Positions 35,252-45,355 of a stretch of DNA of 64,000 bases are shown here, in pieces; the stretch's first letter is position 1, and each line of letters starts with the position of its first letter. The translations under genes and the position numbers were made by a program. The DNA comes from Ceratotherium simum simum. Taxonomy: Eukaryota; Chordata; Mammalia; Perissodactyla; Rhinocerotidae. Location: contig NW_004454193.1 of NCBI RefSeq assembly GCF_000283155.1, positions 10,273,672 to 10,337,671 of the forward strand, read 5' to 3'. The notes beneath the pieces were generated by a model. It was not told where the DNA came from. It made no database searches and saw nothing but the letters and a program-made list of their open reading frames with translations.

Positions 35252-35267
35252 AGGTTTAGGTAGTATT
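35252..35267 (+). repeat. Target-site duplication, left copy
   Basis: AGGTTTAGGTAGTATT, identical to 35485-35500. Confidence 0.95.
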
Positions 35268-35484
35268 TTTTTTTTTTAATAATTTTATTTATTTATTTAT
35301 TTTTTTCCCCCAGAGCCCCAGCAGATAGTTGTGTGTCATAGCTGCACATCCTTCTAGTTGCTGTATGTGGGATGCAGCCTCAGCATGGCCGGAGAAGCGG
35401 TGCGTCCGTGAGCGCCCGGGATCCGAACCCGGGCCACCAGCAGCAGAGCGCACGCACTTAACCGCTAAGCCACGGGGCCGGCCC
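35268..35484 (-). mobile_element. ERE SINE, young short form
   Basis: Minus strand: head GGGCCGGCCCCGTGGCTTAG, B box GGTTCGGATCC (seen reversed at about 35420), body 'gcaactagaaggatgtgcag', then an (AAAT)n tail. High CpG content and a perfect 16-bp duplication point to recent insertion. Confidence 0.97.
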
Positions 35485-35500
35485 AGGTTTAGGTAGTATT
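35485..35500 (+). repeat. Target-site duplication, right copy
   Basis: AGGTTTAGGTAGTATT, matching 35252-35267. Confidence 0.95.
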
Positions 35501-36192
35501 AAAGGCAAAAAAAAAGAGAGCTTAGACATGAGTATCCACCTTATTTTCCCTGGATTGCTCTGCCAGTCCAAGGGAGCCTGCAACTAAGTATGGTCTGTTC
35601 AAGACACTGTAACACGGACTGAGTCAGGATTCAAAGCATCCTCTTCTCCATTCCTGCCTCAAGCTCTCCTCATCTCTGCCTCTAGTCAATAACTTTTCCC
35701 TGCTGGAAATCTCTTTTTAGTTTACTACTCTTTTCATTATATTGAGATTTTCTTCATTATTTTTGCTATTTCAAGCTTGTGCGGGTTTCATATCTTATTT
35801 GTCATTAGGAATGCAATAAAGCAATCAGTTGTAAAAAATTTATAGTTTCTCAACACTGAAACACATTCTGCTATCATTGACTTTGTAGATATTTATAAGT
35901 ATTCTGACCTAGCAAATGAGCACTTAATAAATATTACCATTTGCAACTACTTATTTAGGTGATTCAATGTCTGCTGAATATTGTAAAACCCCCCCAAAAA
36001 TTGTGGAAATAAATTAGCTGAGGCCAATAGAAGACTAGTTCTCATGCTTAATTCCCGATTTCAAACGATTTTATTCATTGAAACGATCTCATTGTTCTGA
36101 CGGATTGACTTTGTAAATACTACACTTTTGAACTTACAAAACAAATGTGCACTATAATACATTTTAATAGTTTTACCAGTTTTGACTTTTAT
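35501..36192. other. Unique AT-rich DNA
   Basis: No repeat family recognised. Confidence 0.4.
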
Positions 36193-36239
36193 CAGTTTTC
36201 TCATATGTGTTTATAGTAAACACATAAATAGGAAAACTG
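36193..36239. repeat. Hairpin A (bulged inverted repeat)
   Basis: Outer arms CAGTTTTC / GAAAACTG and inner arms ATGTGTTTA / TAAACACAT around a TAG loop, separated by a 4 against 6-7 base internal bulge. Directly abuts hairpin B. Confidence 0.85.
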
Positions 36240-36278
36240 TTTTATAGTAAAACACAGAATTTGTGTTTTACTGTAAAA
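36240..36278. repeat. Hairpin B (17-bp stem, 5-nt loop)
   Basis: Arms 36240-36256 and 36262-36278 pair with a single mismatch around the loop GAATT; the inner 11 bp (AGTAAAACACA / TGTGTTTTACT) are perfect. Shares 'tatagtaaa' and 'aacaca' words with hairpin A, so the two may be related. Confidence 0.9.
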
Positions 36279-36599
36279 TATTATATTTTCAAAAGTTTCC
36301 TGCTACTTAAAAACAAAATGAAAATCAGTGAAACAAAACATAATGTTAAAAGGGGGTGTTAATAAAGGAATGTGCTACATGCTGAGATATTTAACCAAAC
36401 TAGGTTCAACAATGTAAACTTAAGAAATAAATGTTTCCAAGACTGGTTTTCTGAAACAGTTAAAGAAAGATCCTAAATACTCCCACAGAAACTCATTCAC
36501 GGGTCCTTGGTGTATAAAATAGCAAAAACCAGGCATGCTCTGACAGAGCTGGAGACGGAGCAGTTGGGTGTCTTATGTCACTCTGAGTTGCCTCCCAAT
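36279..36599. other. Unique DNA
   Basis: Nothing recognised. Confidence 0.4.
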
Positions 36600-36740
36600 T
36601 TTATTGTCATCCAACATATTCCTAATGTGAGCCAGGCACTTTTCTAGGCACTGGGTTAAATAAAACAGGCAAGATTCTTGCCCTCCAGGAGCTTACATTC
36701 TAGTGGAAGGAAACAGACAAGAAACATAATATATATATTA
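36600..36740 (-). repeat. L2 LINE 3' end
   Basis: 'gtgagccaggcacttttcta', 'ggcactgggttaaataaaac' and 'aggagcttacattctagtgg' are the reversed L2 terminus, well preserved. An (AT)n/ATT-rich tract follows to 36780. Confidence 0.85.
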
Positions 36741-37129
36741 TTATTATAATGATAATGTTAATAACATAATATTATTACAAGATGGAAGAAATAGAGCAGG
36801 CTCATTTCCTCAAGAGTGCTAGGCTGGGAAGGGGTGTTTTAAACAGGTTATTTTGGGTAAGTCTCATTGAGAAGGTGACATTTCATCATAGACTTCACGT
36901 TGATGAGGGAATGAGCCATGTGAACTTCTGGGGAAAGATTGCTATAGGCAGAAGCCGTGGCCAGTTCACAGGTGCTGAGGGAGCAGAGGGAGTGGTGAGG
37001 AGGCCAATGCACTGTAGTGGAAAGATCAAGGGTGAAATAATAGGCCATGATCACTTAGCTCTCCCCACTGTCAAAGACCTTGCAGTTACTTCCAGACCCA
37101 TGGTTTTCAAACCACTGGTATAGTGTTAC
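36741..37129 (-). repeat. Possible L2 continuation
   Basis: 'aagagtgctaggctgggaag' and 'gaaggtgacatttcatcata' in 36815-36890 have the look of the L2 region upstream of its end in reverse orientation. A 113-codon frame (36782-37123) here is judged chance. Confidence 0.4.
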
Positions 37130-37215
37130 CTATCATTCATCAGAGGAAGACTCTGAGCCATAGAAGTTAAGCTACCAGCTCAGGGTCACAGAAATGTTAT
37201 TTTGTGGGTATAGTT
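37130..37215 (-). repeat. MIR fragment
   Basis: 'agaggaagactctgagccat' and 'ctcagggtcacagaaatgtt' fit the reversed MIR. Confidence 0.5.
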
Positions 37216-37229
37216 AGCCTTTATTGCAC

Positions 37230-37365
37230 TGCCTTGCTCTTTGAATCTTAAAATCCTTATTTTGCCCATAAGAAAACTCCAGAGAGTTTAAACAACTCCC
37301 TCATGATTGCATAACTAATAAATGTTAGAGATGGGTTTAAAATCCAGTTCTCTCTGTTTTTGAGA
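37230..37365 (-). repeat. MIR SINE
   Basis: 'gcccataagaaaactccaga', 'aacaactccctcatgattgc' and 'gatgggtttaaaatccagtt' fit the reversed MIR. Confidence 0.65.
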
Positions 37366-37667
37366 TTGATGCTCCTCTCCCTTATATGTCTCCAGGCATG
37401 TGTACACAAGGAGAGGGAATCTTGTAAAATTGTCTAATAACACCTAAGAAATGCAATGCAAATGTGCAATGTGAAGTTTGTTAAATTTCCTAGAGAGGAG
37501 AATAGTATTATGAAGGCACCGTTTGTCATACTGAAGAATCTGAGTCCTTTAATGATTTATAACTGGGAGAAAAGATCTCTTTAGAATTTGTGGGATGGCT
37601 TCAATTAAAGAGAAGAGGATAGAAACTCTTGTCTGTAAGTTTCAAGTGCTGGATGGATTCCTTAGGC

Positions 37668-37891
37668 CAGTAGTTCTCAATTGGAGGTAACTTTCCTCCA
37701 TGGAACATTGGCGATGTCTGGAGACATTTTTCAATGTCATGACTTGGGGTTGGTGGTGTTACTGGCATCTAGTGGGTAGAAGCCAGAGATACTGCTAAAC
37801 ATCCTACAGTGCAAAAGACAGCCCACCCTCCCACCTCCCAAAGGAATTATCTAGTCCCAAATACCAGTAGTGCCAAGGTTGAGAAACCCTG
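37668..37891 (+). mobile_element. MER20, hAT-Charlie MITE
   Basis: About 224 bp. Begins CAGTAGTTCTCAATTGGAGG, contains 'gatgtctggagacatttttc' and 'actggcatctagtgggtaga', and ends 'ggttgagaaaccctg'. The flanks share CTTAG at the right offset, a decayed 8-bp duplication. MER20 copies are known to serve as regulatory DNA in the uterus of placental mammals; nothing here shows that this copy does so. Confidence 0.93.
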
Positions 37892-38084
37892 TCTTAGTAG
37901 ACAGAGGAGATAAGATGTAATTTGGGAACCAGAGTATCTGAATTCAGAGAGGCTACTGTTTGTATTATACTTTTAATCAGGGAGAATGATCTAGTTGATT
38001 TGCAAAAACAGAGAAAATATGACATTTCCTGGCAGGGAGGTGATGATAGACTGAGGAAGATTTCAAAGCGTATAGACATGAGAT

Positions 38085-38185
38085 AAAATTCTGGAACTGC
38101 TACTTGTTTTAGCTGCTTTGTGATTACTTCTGGAATTCTTAGTTTCTTCATCTATAAAATGAGAAATGTAAAAAGATGCACTTTG
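38085..38185 (+). repeat. MIR fragment
   Basis: 'cttagtttcttcatctataa' with 'aatgagaaatg' is the plus-strand MIR centre. Confidence 0.65.
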
Positions 38186-38234
38186 CGTTGTTTTGGGATG
38201 TTTAAAAAACACACATTTTCACCCAAGTTGGGAA

Positions 38235-38300
38235 CCAGTAACAAATGTTAGTTATCTTTACTGAACACCAGTAACGAATGTTAGTTATCTTTACTGAACA
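38235..38300 (+). repeat. 33-bp tandem duplication
   Basis: Units 38235-38267 and 38268-38300 start CCAGTAAC and end CTGAACA, with one difference (A/G at the ninth base). A third partial start, 'cctg', follows. Confidence 0.95.
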
Positions 38301-39105
38301 CCTGTTCAAATTGAGCAGATAAAACTACTAAAATATGAGAAATCACTCTCAGTTTCCATGAGAAACTCTGAGAAATGTTCTGAGTTAGATGTCGGTTTTA
38401 TCTAGGTGAATCCAGACTCAATTTTGATTTACAGGTGTCATCTGTTTGATGTATGTTCTGCTAAATTTCCCACTCTCTCAAATCTGGTGAGGGAGGAAGA
38501 GTATTTCACAGAGAGAATGCAGGCAATATTACAAGGGTAAAAATCATTTAAAATATTTTTAAGGGTTGGCTGCTAAAAGCCCAAACTTTGTTGTTTTTTT
38601 CTTTTCTAATTATAAAATAATGAATTTTAGAAAGAGAATTGTATATTGCAGGGAATTTGCTAAACATGATAATGCACAAAAAATTAAAATCACCGTCAAG
38701 ACTAACCTGTAGCAAAAATCAGTGTTAATATTTTGGGTTATAGGTAACTCAGCAAGTGGCTATTGGAAAATTTCTTTGCAAATTGCTCTCCCCATTTTAG
38801 GCAGGTTGATTTCTCTCTGTTTTTCATTGCTGAAAGCAAAAGTAACAATTCTGACTCCCTGTCACTTTAAGAGAAGGAGATTGGTTACATTTAACCAAAA
38901 GGGCCCTGTTGGAGCAGGGGCAACCTAAGTTATCTCTAATCATGGTGCTCCAGACTGGCTGTCCTGGCCTCCCAGGTCATCGCTTATCTGCCCCTGCTGC
39001 TCAGTCATCAGTGGTTGGGACTATCTGTCCACAGAAATGCTGCTGGAGAAAAGACTCAGAAGTGATCAGCTTTTTGCTGGTTGTGTGCCACAGTCTGGAT
39101 GACTA
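38301..39105. other. Unique DNA
   Basis: No family recognised; 38900-39060 is slightly G+C-richer. Confidence 0.4.
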
Positions 39106-39121
39106 CTGATTTTCTTTCTTT
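39106..39121 (+). repeat. Target-site duplication, left copy
   Basis: CTGATTTTCTTTCTTT, identical to 39308-39323. Confidence 0.9.
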
Positions 39122-39307
39122 CTTTTTTTTCTTCTGAGGAAGATTCACCCTGAGCTAACATCCATGCCAATCTTTCTCTATTTTGTATGTGGGTCGCTGC
39201 CAGAACATGACCACTGACGAGTGGTATAGGTCCGCACCTGGGCACGGAACCTGGTCTGCTGAAGCAGAGCACGCTGAACTTAATCACTAGGCCACGGGGC
39301 TGGCCCC
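39122..39307 (-). mobile_element. ERE SINE (short-tail variant)
   Basis: Same variant as 3308-3513: one reversed tail unit ('cctgagctaacatccatgcc'), 'attttgtatgtgggtcgctg', head ending 'ccacggggctggcccc'. A perfect 16-bp duplication. Diverged from the CpG-rich copies. Confidence 0.96.
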
Positions 39308-39323
39308 CTGATTTTCTTTCTTT
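39308..39323 (+). repeat. Target-site duplication, right copy
   Basis: CTGATTTTCTTTCTTT, matching 39106-39121. Confidence 0.9.
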
Positions 39324-40489
39324 GTGTTCTGTTTTATACATCCAGCAGAATCATCAGCTGTACTTCTCCACTGACAGATGAGAGCATGTCAAGTAATTGT
39401 TCCTCCAACAATTTGTGAGAAAGAAGTATAGCAAAGTTAGCTTTTGGTTGGAATTCAAACATAGCCAAGAGATGCTAGAAGACAAAATTTCATTCTAGCC
39501 AAGGAATAGGGTGTTAGGGTCAACATAAGTCCCTGTTTCTTATTTTTGGCTCCGGAGAGAGATTTAGTTTTCAGGATGGGAAGCAGGGCAATGTCCTTGT
39601 TTACTGGGCTCCAGTTCCACATGCAAAGAGCTCTGTGTAGATGTCACGGGCATACTCTGCCACAGGGTCTGTCTGTTTTTCTAACACTGCAATGATTATG
39701 TGATTTAAGAAGCCTTTTTCATTTTTCGTTTGTTTTGTTTTGTTTTCGAGATTGTCTCATGGATAGATGCTACAGATATAATATCTATATATTTTAAACA
39801 TAACCAGGATCATACGATTTGGTAGTAATTATCATTACAATTTTAGACTGCAGCATATTTTATATTTACGTAGAAAATTCTCTAACATTCTTAACCAAGA
39901 ACTAACCTCAAAGAATAATAATGGAAAACTTTCTATTTAATTAAAATACATACTTTCTGGCTAAAGAATAAAGTTCCTTATATTTCCTTTCCATTTTTTA
40001 CAGGTTTAAGATAATATAGATATCACATAATTTCCCCTGTATTCAGTCCATTGTAACTTAACAAAGAGAAACTTTGCCTTTGAATTTGAGGAGTATATTT
40101 CCTCCAGAGATAAACTGGCATAATATTTGCTTCAGAACCTAGGAGTTTAATTTATAATGCTCCATTATGCTCAGCAATTGTCAGTGGAAGGTAATAACAG
40201 ATAGAATGGTAAGGGGAGGAGAGTGAAAACCTGACATTATTGGTATTAGACTTTTAAAACTTTTTACAGGTATATTTGCATGATTTATACTGGAAATACA
40301 TCGGTGGCATTTCAGGTTTCCTCAGAGGTGCTACCTTTTGGGTAGTGGGTGGTATTGTGGGGGAGTTTGTTTAAACTCTGTCTTGACCAAAATGATTATG
40401 AAGCCTGCACATCCTATTTGTCAGAGTGCTTATATACAAGCTGGTTTTAACATGAGAAGAGATTTTACTCCATTGTTTGTTTTTCTGTG
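39324..40489. other. Unique AT-rich DNA
   Basis: No family or gene recognised. Confidence 0.4.
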
Positions 40490-41566
40490 TGAATTAAGTT
40501 ATTGAATTACAAATACAAAGGGGACATAAATCATAATTTTATAGCTTGAAGAAAGTTAACTCCACCCAGATCAAGGAACAGAATAATACCAGTACTCCAG
40601 AAACACGCTGCATGGCACCTTGGTCACTAACCCCTCCTCCTCACTGGGAACTTCCTTCATGATTTCTAAAACCAGAAATTAGCTTTGTCTGTTTTTGAAT
40701 TTTATATAAATGAAATCATGAAGTATGTACTCATTGGCGTCTGCTGTTTGTTTGTTTTTTTGTCTCAGCATTTTGTGAGATTCATCTGTGTTGCTGGATG
40801 TACCTTAAGTTCATTTATTTTAATTGATACATGCTGTATGTAAGAAAATATCCTAATTTACTTGTTTATTTTTTGTTGATAGATATTCAAATTGCTTGAA
40901 AATTTTGGCTTATGAATAGTTCTGTTTTCTTTCCACACTTTGAAAACACCAACATTTCTGTGGAGAAATCAAGCTATTAATTTGTATGTTACTCTCTTGA
41001 AGGAAAGGTTTTTTTTTCTTATTGTTTTTAAGGATTTCTCTTTACTTTTTGTTTCTATAAATTTTACCAGCATTTGTTAACTCTGTTTTTCTGTGTATTT
41101 ATCCTGCTTGAATTTTGTAGTGCTTGATACTTGTTGCTTTGTATAATTCATCAGTTGAGGAAAATTTTTATCCTTATTTAAAATTTATTTAAAATATGCA
41201 CATTTTCTCTTTTTCCCTCTTGAGTCTTCAATCTATTTCCATTTTGGGTCTCTAATTAGACGTGTATTAGTCCTTTTCTTACTCCCTTACTCTATTTTAT
41301 GTATATTTTATCTCTTTTCCACTTTATAGTTCAAACTGAATAGTCAACTGATATCTTCCAAATCACTAATCCTTTCTTCATCTATGTCTAATCTGCTATT
41401 AAATCCATTCTATTGAGTTCTCAACTTCATTAACTGTATGTTCACATCTAGAATTCCCATTTGATTCTTTCGTAGATTCCAGTTCTCTGTTGATGTTCTT
41501 CATCTTGTTATCTCTTTTTGAAGATATTAATTAATTATTTTAAGTCTTTAGTAACTCTGATATGTG

Positions 41567-41570
41567 GATC
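41567..41570 (+). repeat. 4-bp target duplication, left
   Basis: GATC, repeated at 42106-42109. Confidence 0.8.
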
Positions 41571-42105
41571 TGTAGGATCCCAAAAAGGAAACCCCAACTC
41601 CAGTCTCGGGAAGGCGCGGACCCACAGACACAGAAGACCGAGCTTGATGCAAACGCAAGAGGTTTATTAAGCGGAGCTCCGGGTCGACACGTATCTCTCG
41701 CAGGAGACAGAGGAGTCGACCCCGGACCTTAAAGGGCAAATTCTTATATAGGGTTTGGAAGCACAAAGCGGGAAAATGTTGGCGCGGTCTTACATGATTG
41801 GCTAATTTAAAACATTTAAACAGTTACATTTTATGGCGCGAATTGCTATGGCGCGAAGCGATTATCAGGTTACACACACGCGTCCCCATCTGGACCCCCT
41901 CCACCCCGACCCTCCCAAACTTATCCCTCTGGAGCACTCTCTTGTTCTCAATTCTTCCCCGAACAGTTTAGGGTGGGTCTTTCATGAATAGAGTCAGTCA
42001 GGATCGATAAACGTTCCCCCCTATACCAGGAATCCTTAGGGCGTGGAGGTGCCTGTCTCTAAGGTAGTAACTTTTTAATTTTTAATACAATTTTTACTTC
42101 CTTCA
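41571..42105 (-). mobile_element. CpG-rich solo LTR, ERV1/gammaretrovirus-like
   Basis: 535 bp, minus strand, starting TGAAGGAAGTAAAAATTG and ending GGGATCCTACA, so with TG...CA ends. TATATAAG lies at plus-strand 41743-41750 and AATAAA at 41663-41668, about 75 bases apart, which outlines promoter, R and polyadenylation signal. Flanked by GATC on both sides. Very many CpG survive (gtcgac twice, ggcgcg three times), unlike everything around it, indicating a recent insertion. No internal viral genes: a solo LTR left by recombination. Small open frames in it are incidental. Confidence 0.88.
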
Positions 42106-42109
42106 GATC
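42106..42109 (+). repeat. 4-bp target duplication, right
   Basis: GATC, matching 41567-41570; the host LINE sequence resumes from here. Confidence 0.8.
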
Positions 42110-42804
42110 ATCTGTCAGTCTCTTGCTATGGTCATTTTTTTTCCTCTTTGTTATATCTCTTGGGATTTCTATTAACTTTTCATTCAATGCTGGTTATTGA
42201 CCATGAAAAACTGAAGAGGCTCTGGATGAGCCTTTAGCTACTGGTGAGAGTACAGGCAGATTACTATAGTTAAACATAGGTTGAGCTGTTTATAGGCTGG
42301 ATTTCAGTCTCTGTAGGGCCTGTTCTTGTTAGAATTCAATCTTACTTTCAAGGTGTAGTCTTTTAGGCTTCCAAACTGAAAGCCTGAGGTATTAGAGCCT
42401 TTCTCCCTTTTTGGGATCTATACACCAGTTTTATATATCCCAATCACTATGACACTGTTCTGTCAACACTTCCACTTCTTGGCTTCTGATTCCAGCTAAG
42501 CTTTTCTTGACCTGTGCCCATGCAAATTAGTGGAAACCTCAAGGGTGAAAAATGAGTAGGAGTTTGTGTTCATCTCAGTGAATTTTTCTTCTCTGTGGTG
42601 TCTTGGCCCCTCAAGTCTTGGTGCCTTGATAGTTCTCATGCCTTCAAGAAGTTATTCAGAGAGCTTTATCTGCTGCAAGTTAGTACACCATTACCAGAAA
42701 TGGAAATTCCAGATATCCTTTTGTATCTCATTTCACCATAAGCTTCTCTCTTTTAGTATCAATCAGAATTGCAATTTTACATTTATTTTTAGGATACTTT
42801 GAAT

Positions 42805-42945
42805 AATATATATCTCTTCCATTAGACTATAGGCTCCAAGAAGGAAGTGTCCATATGTGTTTTTGTGCATCATTAAATCCCAAGTAACTAGCATGGTGTC
42901 TGATGCAGACTACAGAATCAAATATTATATGAATAAGTGAATGAT
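42805..42945 (+). repeat. L2 LINE 3' end
   Basis: 'tagactataggctccaagaa', 'taactagcatggtgtctgat' and the final 'gaataagtgaatga' are the plus-strand L2 terminus. Confidence 0.85.
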
Positions 42946-43787
42946 TCGGGAGTTTCTGAGTGTGTAAAATGAATAGAAAAAGACACTAAGTTTAAGTAGC
43001 AAGGCAAGAGTCAAATCCTGATCCAGAACAAAAGAACTGAAAAGGTCATCAGGAAACATATTAAGTTGTCTCATGAGATGGAACTTAGAAAGATGGCTGC
43101 AGACAGTGGTGGAAAGTGAGAACAATGTTTTATTCAAGTTTTCAAGGGAACTTGTAGGCAGAGAGGATGTTATTAAAGGTTCTGAAAATTTAAATATCTG
43201 GACCGTAGAATATTTATGAAGATTAAAGAAGATATTGCTTTGAAAGTGCCCATCATAATGCCCAGACAATATAATAGGTATTCAGCCCCAATGGTTGGCA
43301 TAGTCCCATTGCCAAACAGGGAAAACTAACTTTTGAAATTCTGTGTATTTAGAATTCCCATACTTTATATATTCAAAGGAGAATGTTAGTGCTGTTGATT
43401 ATAGAATCTCTTGGAATCTTATATTTGAAAAGGACTTTGGACATCACTGATAAAAGATAAAATACACCGGAAGCATGTTAACTCCTTGAGGGTTCTAACT
43501 AAAAATAAATAAGTGGAAACGCCTGTTTTATAGCTGTGGTATTAGGATTGCTTTGGGGATAGAGAAAAAATATATTTGATTACTTTGTTTAAATGAAGCA
43601 GGAGTGAGCAGAATGTTTCATACAAGATAGTTCAATTTAAAAATAAACTATTTTTAAAATTCTAATCGCCATTCATCCCTTGTAACTTAAATCAGAGGTT
43701 GAAAAAATCATCTCAGTATGCCAAGAACGTAATATATTGTTAGGTTTGGGCATCAGAATATTCTTTCTTTAATCTGAGAAGGAAAAA
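42946..43787. other. Unique DNA
   Basis: A 114-codon minus-strand frame (42925-43269) overlaps the L2 end and has no domain. 43200-43290 carries a MIR-like 'gtgcccatcataatgcccag' scrap. Confidence 0.4.
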
Positions 43788-43870
43788 GTTTATTTATTCA
43801 TTCAATACATGTGCATTGTTATGTGCCTGGCTGTGTCCTAGGCACATGGGATACAGCCAGGTTGGTGGAG
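43788..43870 (-). repeat. L2 LINE 3' end fragment
   Basis: 'tttattcattcaatacatgt' and 'tgtcctaggcacatgggata' are the reversed L2 end. Confidence 0.7.
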
Positions 43871-43959
43871 TACTGTGTTTCATTTGAAGCATTACTAGGC
43901 ACTCAGATAGGGTAAATTTGATACCAAACCTCTTAATCTCAAGTTTGTGTTCTTGATGC

Positions 43960-43963
43960 ACAG
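43960..43963 (+). repeat. 4-bp target duplication, left
   Basis: ACAG, repeated at 44465-44468. Confidence 0.7.
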
Positions 43964-44464
43964 TGTTGGGGGAAGATGAGGAATTCCTCTCTGCCCTTTC
44001 CCTTAAGGTTCTTATGGCTGGCCAAATAATCAACAAGACAGGTTAGCAGGAGAAAATAATACCAAGTTTAATAGCACGTATACATGGGAGAAACTCAGAA
44101 ATGAGCAACTCCTCCCACTGTCTAAGCTGCTTGCTTAAGTATTGCAGCTAAAGACGAGGAGTGTGTTGGGGGTGGGTAGTGGCCTGGGACTTCAGAGGGC
44201 AGGAAGACAATTCTTTTCAGGGTCATCTATAGATAATGTGGTCAGGGAGAGACAGAGTTTTTGATAAAAGAGGCTTGGTGCCTTTCCTATTGTAACCTCT
44301 ATCCTACATTATCTTTACAGCCATCATGATAGAAGATCTGTTCCAGGAAGGAGCCACCATGTCAAGTTCTTTAGGCAGTTAGTGGGGAAGGTCAAATGTC
44401 CCTCAGAGAAAACAATCAAGGTAAAGAGATATATTTCAGGGTGGCCAAATCTTGATCTCCCACA
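43964..44464 (-). mobile_element. Solo LTR, same family as 27373-28036
   Basis: 501 bp, minus strand, starting TGTGGGAGATCAAGATTTGG (read from 44464) and ending CCCCCAACA at 43964. The two ends and the 'catgatggctgtaaagataa' and 'acctgtcttgttgattattt' blocks match the plus-strand copy at 27373; the central part is about 160 bases shorter. ACAG flanks both sides. No viral genes attached. Confidence 0.88.
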
Positions 44465-45115
44465 ACAGCAACCCAAACACAGAGACATCAGTGCTTAGAG
44501 ATGGAGAAAGATGTATTGAATTGGCCAAAACCAGTAGGTTGGAGCCCGGGTTCCCTCAAATCTGCCCTCCCAAGGACAGAAAGCAGGGGGGTTTTATAGT
44601 GCTAAGGGGCTTAGCAGGAGGAGCTTCCAGGAAACAAAGAGATCACTCCTGTTCAGCCCCTGGGCACTCTGACTTTTGGGCTTCCGTGGCTGCTGAGGGC
44701 CAGCCATCTGTGATCACAACTGCCCCGAAGGCATTCTGTTTCTTCTGCAAAACAAGCTCACAAATCCTCGAGACCCCTGAGTCACCCCTTAAGTTAAGCT
44801 GGAAAGCAGCAAATTCGTTTAATATCTACAGTAACCCTCAGGTACCCAGCTTCAAGTTGAGTGTGTACAGCTGCGTGTTGAGTGGGATTAGACAACCAAG
44901 GGAAAGTCTGCATGCGTTATCTGAATGGAGAGTCCAACAGGACACATTCTATGCCAGGAGAAGCAAGTGCGGCAGAGGTAGATTCTGGCCCAGATTGCTG
45001 CAGGGCCTGAGAATATCATTGCTTTCCAAGAATGCAATTTTTAATTCATATCTCCATAGAATGGTCCAAGGCTGGATGCTAAGAGCAAGATCAAATGTCA
45101 CAGTCAGCATGATAT
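44465..45115 (-). mobile_element. Second LTR-like element, abutting the first
   Basis: On the minus strand it has a TATA-type CTATAAAACCCCCCTGC near 44600, and a T-rich to AATACA region near 44515, in the order expected of an LTR ending at about 44465. It is unlike the neighbouring LTR. The longest open frame of the window (221 codons, 44452-45117, plus strand) runs antisense through it and has no recognisable domain. Left start of the LTR (about 45103-45115) is not fixed. Confidence 0.5.
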
Positions 45116-45124
45116 AGATGCCTC

Positions 45125-45355
45125 TTCTATGAGGCAGTGTAGCTTAATGGTGAAGAGCAGGTGGGCAACTTGATGTCAAATCCTGATTCCACCACTTGTT
45201 AACTGGATGACCCCTGACAACTTAACTTCTGCATCTTCATCTGTAAAATGAGTAAGATAACGATTGCATCTATTTCATAGGGTTGTTGTTAAGGCTTGAA
45301 TGAGATAATGCATGTTAATACTTTAATAAATAGAAGCTGCTATTTCTTCTTAGAT
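45125..45355 (+). repeat. MIR SINE, nearly complete
   Basis: 'gcagtgtagcttaatggtga' (tRNA-like head), 'ctgattccaccacttgttaa', 'gcatcttcatctgtaaaatg' and 'tagggttgttgttaaggctt' in order over almost the full consensus. Confidence 0.93.

Larger units (their letters stand above)
40490..42760 (-). mobile_element. Old L1/HAL1-like element, split by a solo LTR
   Basis: Minus-strand LINE. The 3' end lies at the left ('atttgattc'-type old L1 words; 'ttttatataaatgaaatcat' near 40700) and the 5' part at the right ('gtgcccatgcaaattagtgg'). Fragments 'aagtctttagtaactctgat' before and 'tcatctgtcagtctcttgct' after the LTR are continuous in the related element near 53250-53310. No coding frame survives. Whether it is a full L1 relic or a HAL1 (half-L1) is not resolved. 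Confidence 0.65.

Noticed and set aside
38235..38300. CRISPR-like direct repeats
   Set aside because: Only two adjoining units without spacers, in mammalian DNA; this is a simple tandem duplication.
41571..42000. Alternative LTR boundary with GGATC on both sides
   Set aside because: GGATC precedes 41571 and also follows 42000, but the host LINE sequence resumes only after 42105, where GATC recurs and the element gains a TG start. The longer version explains more.
44452..45117. 221-codon open frame on the plus strand, the longest in the window
   Set aside because: It runs antisense through two LTRs, has no recognisable domain and begins within the terminal bases of a retroviral LTR.
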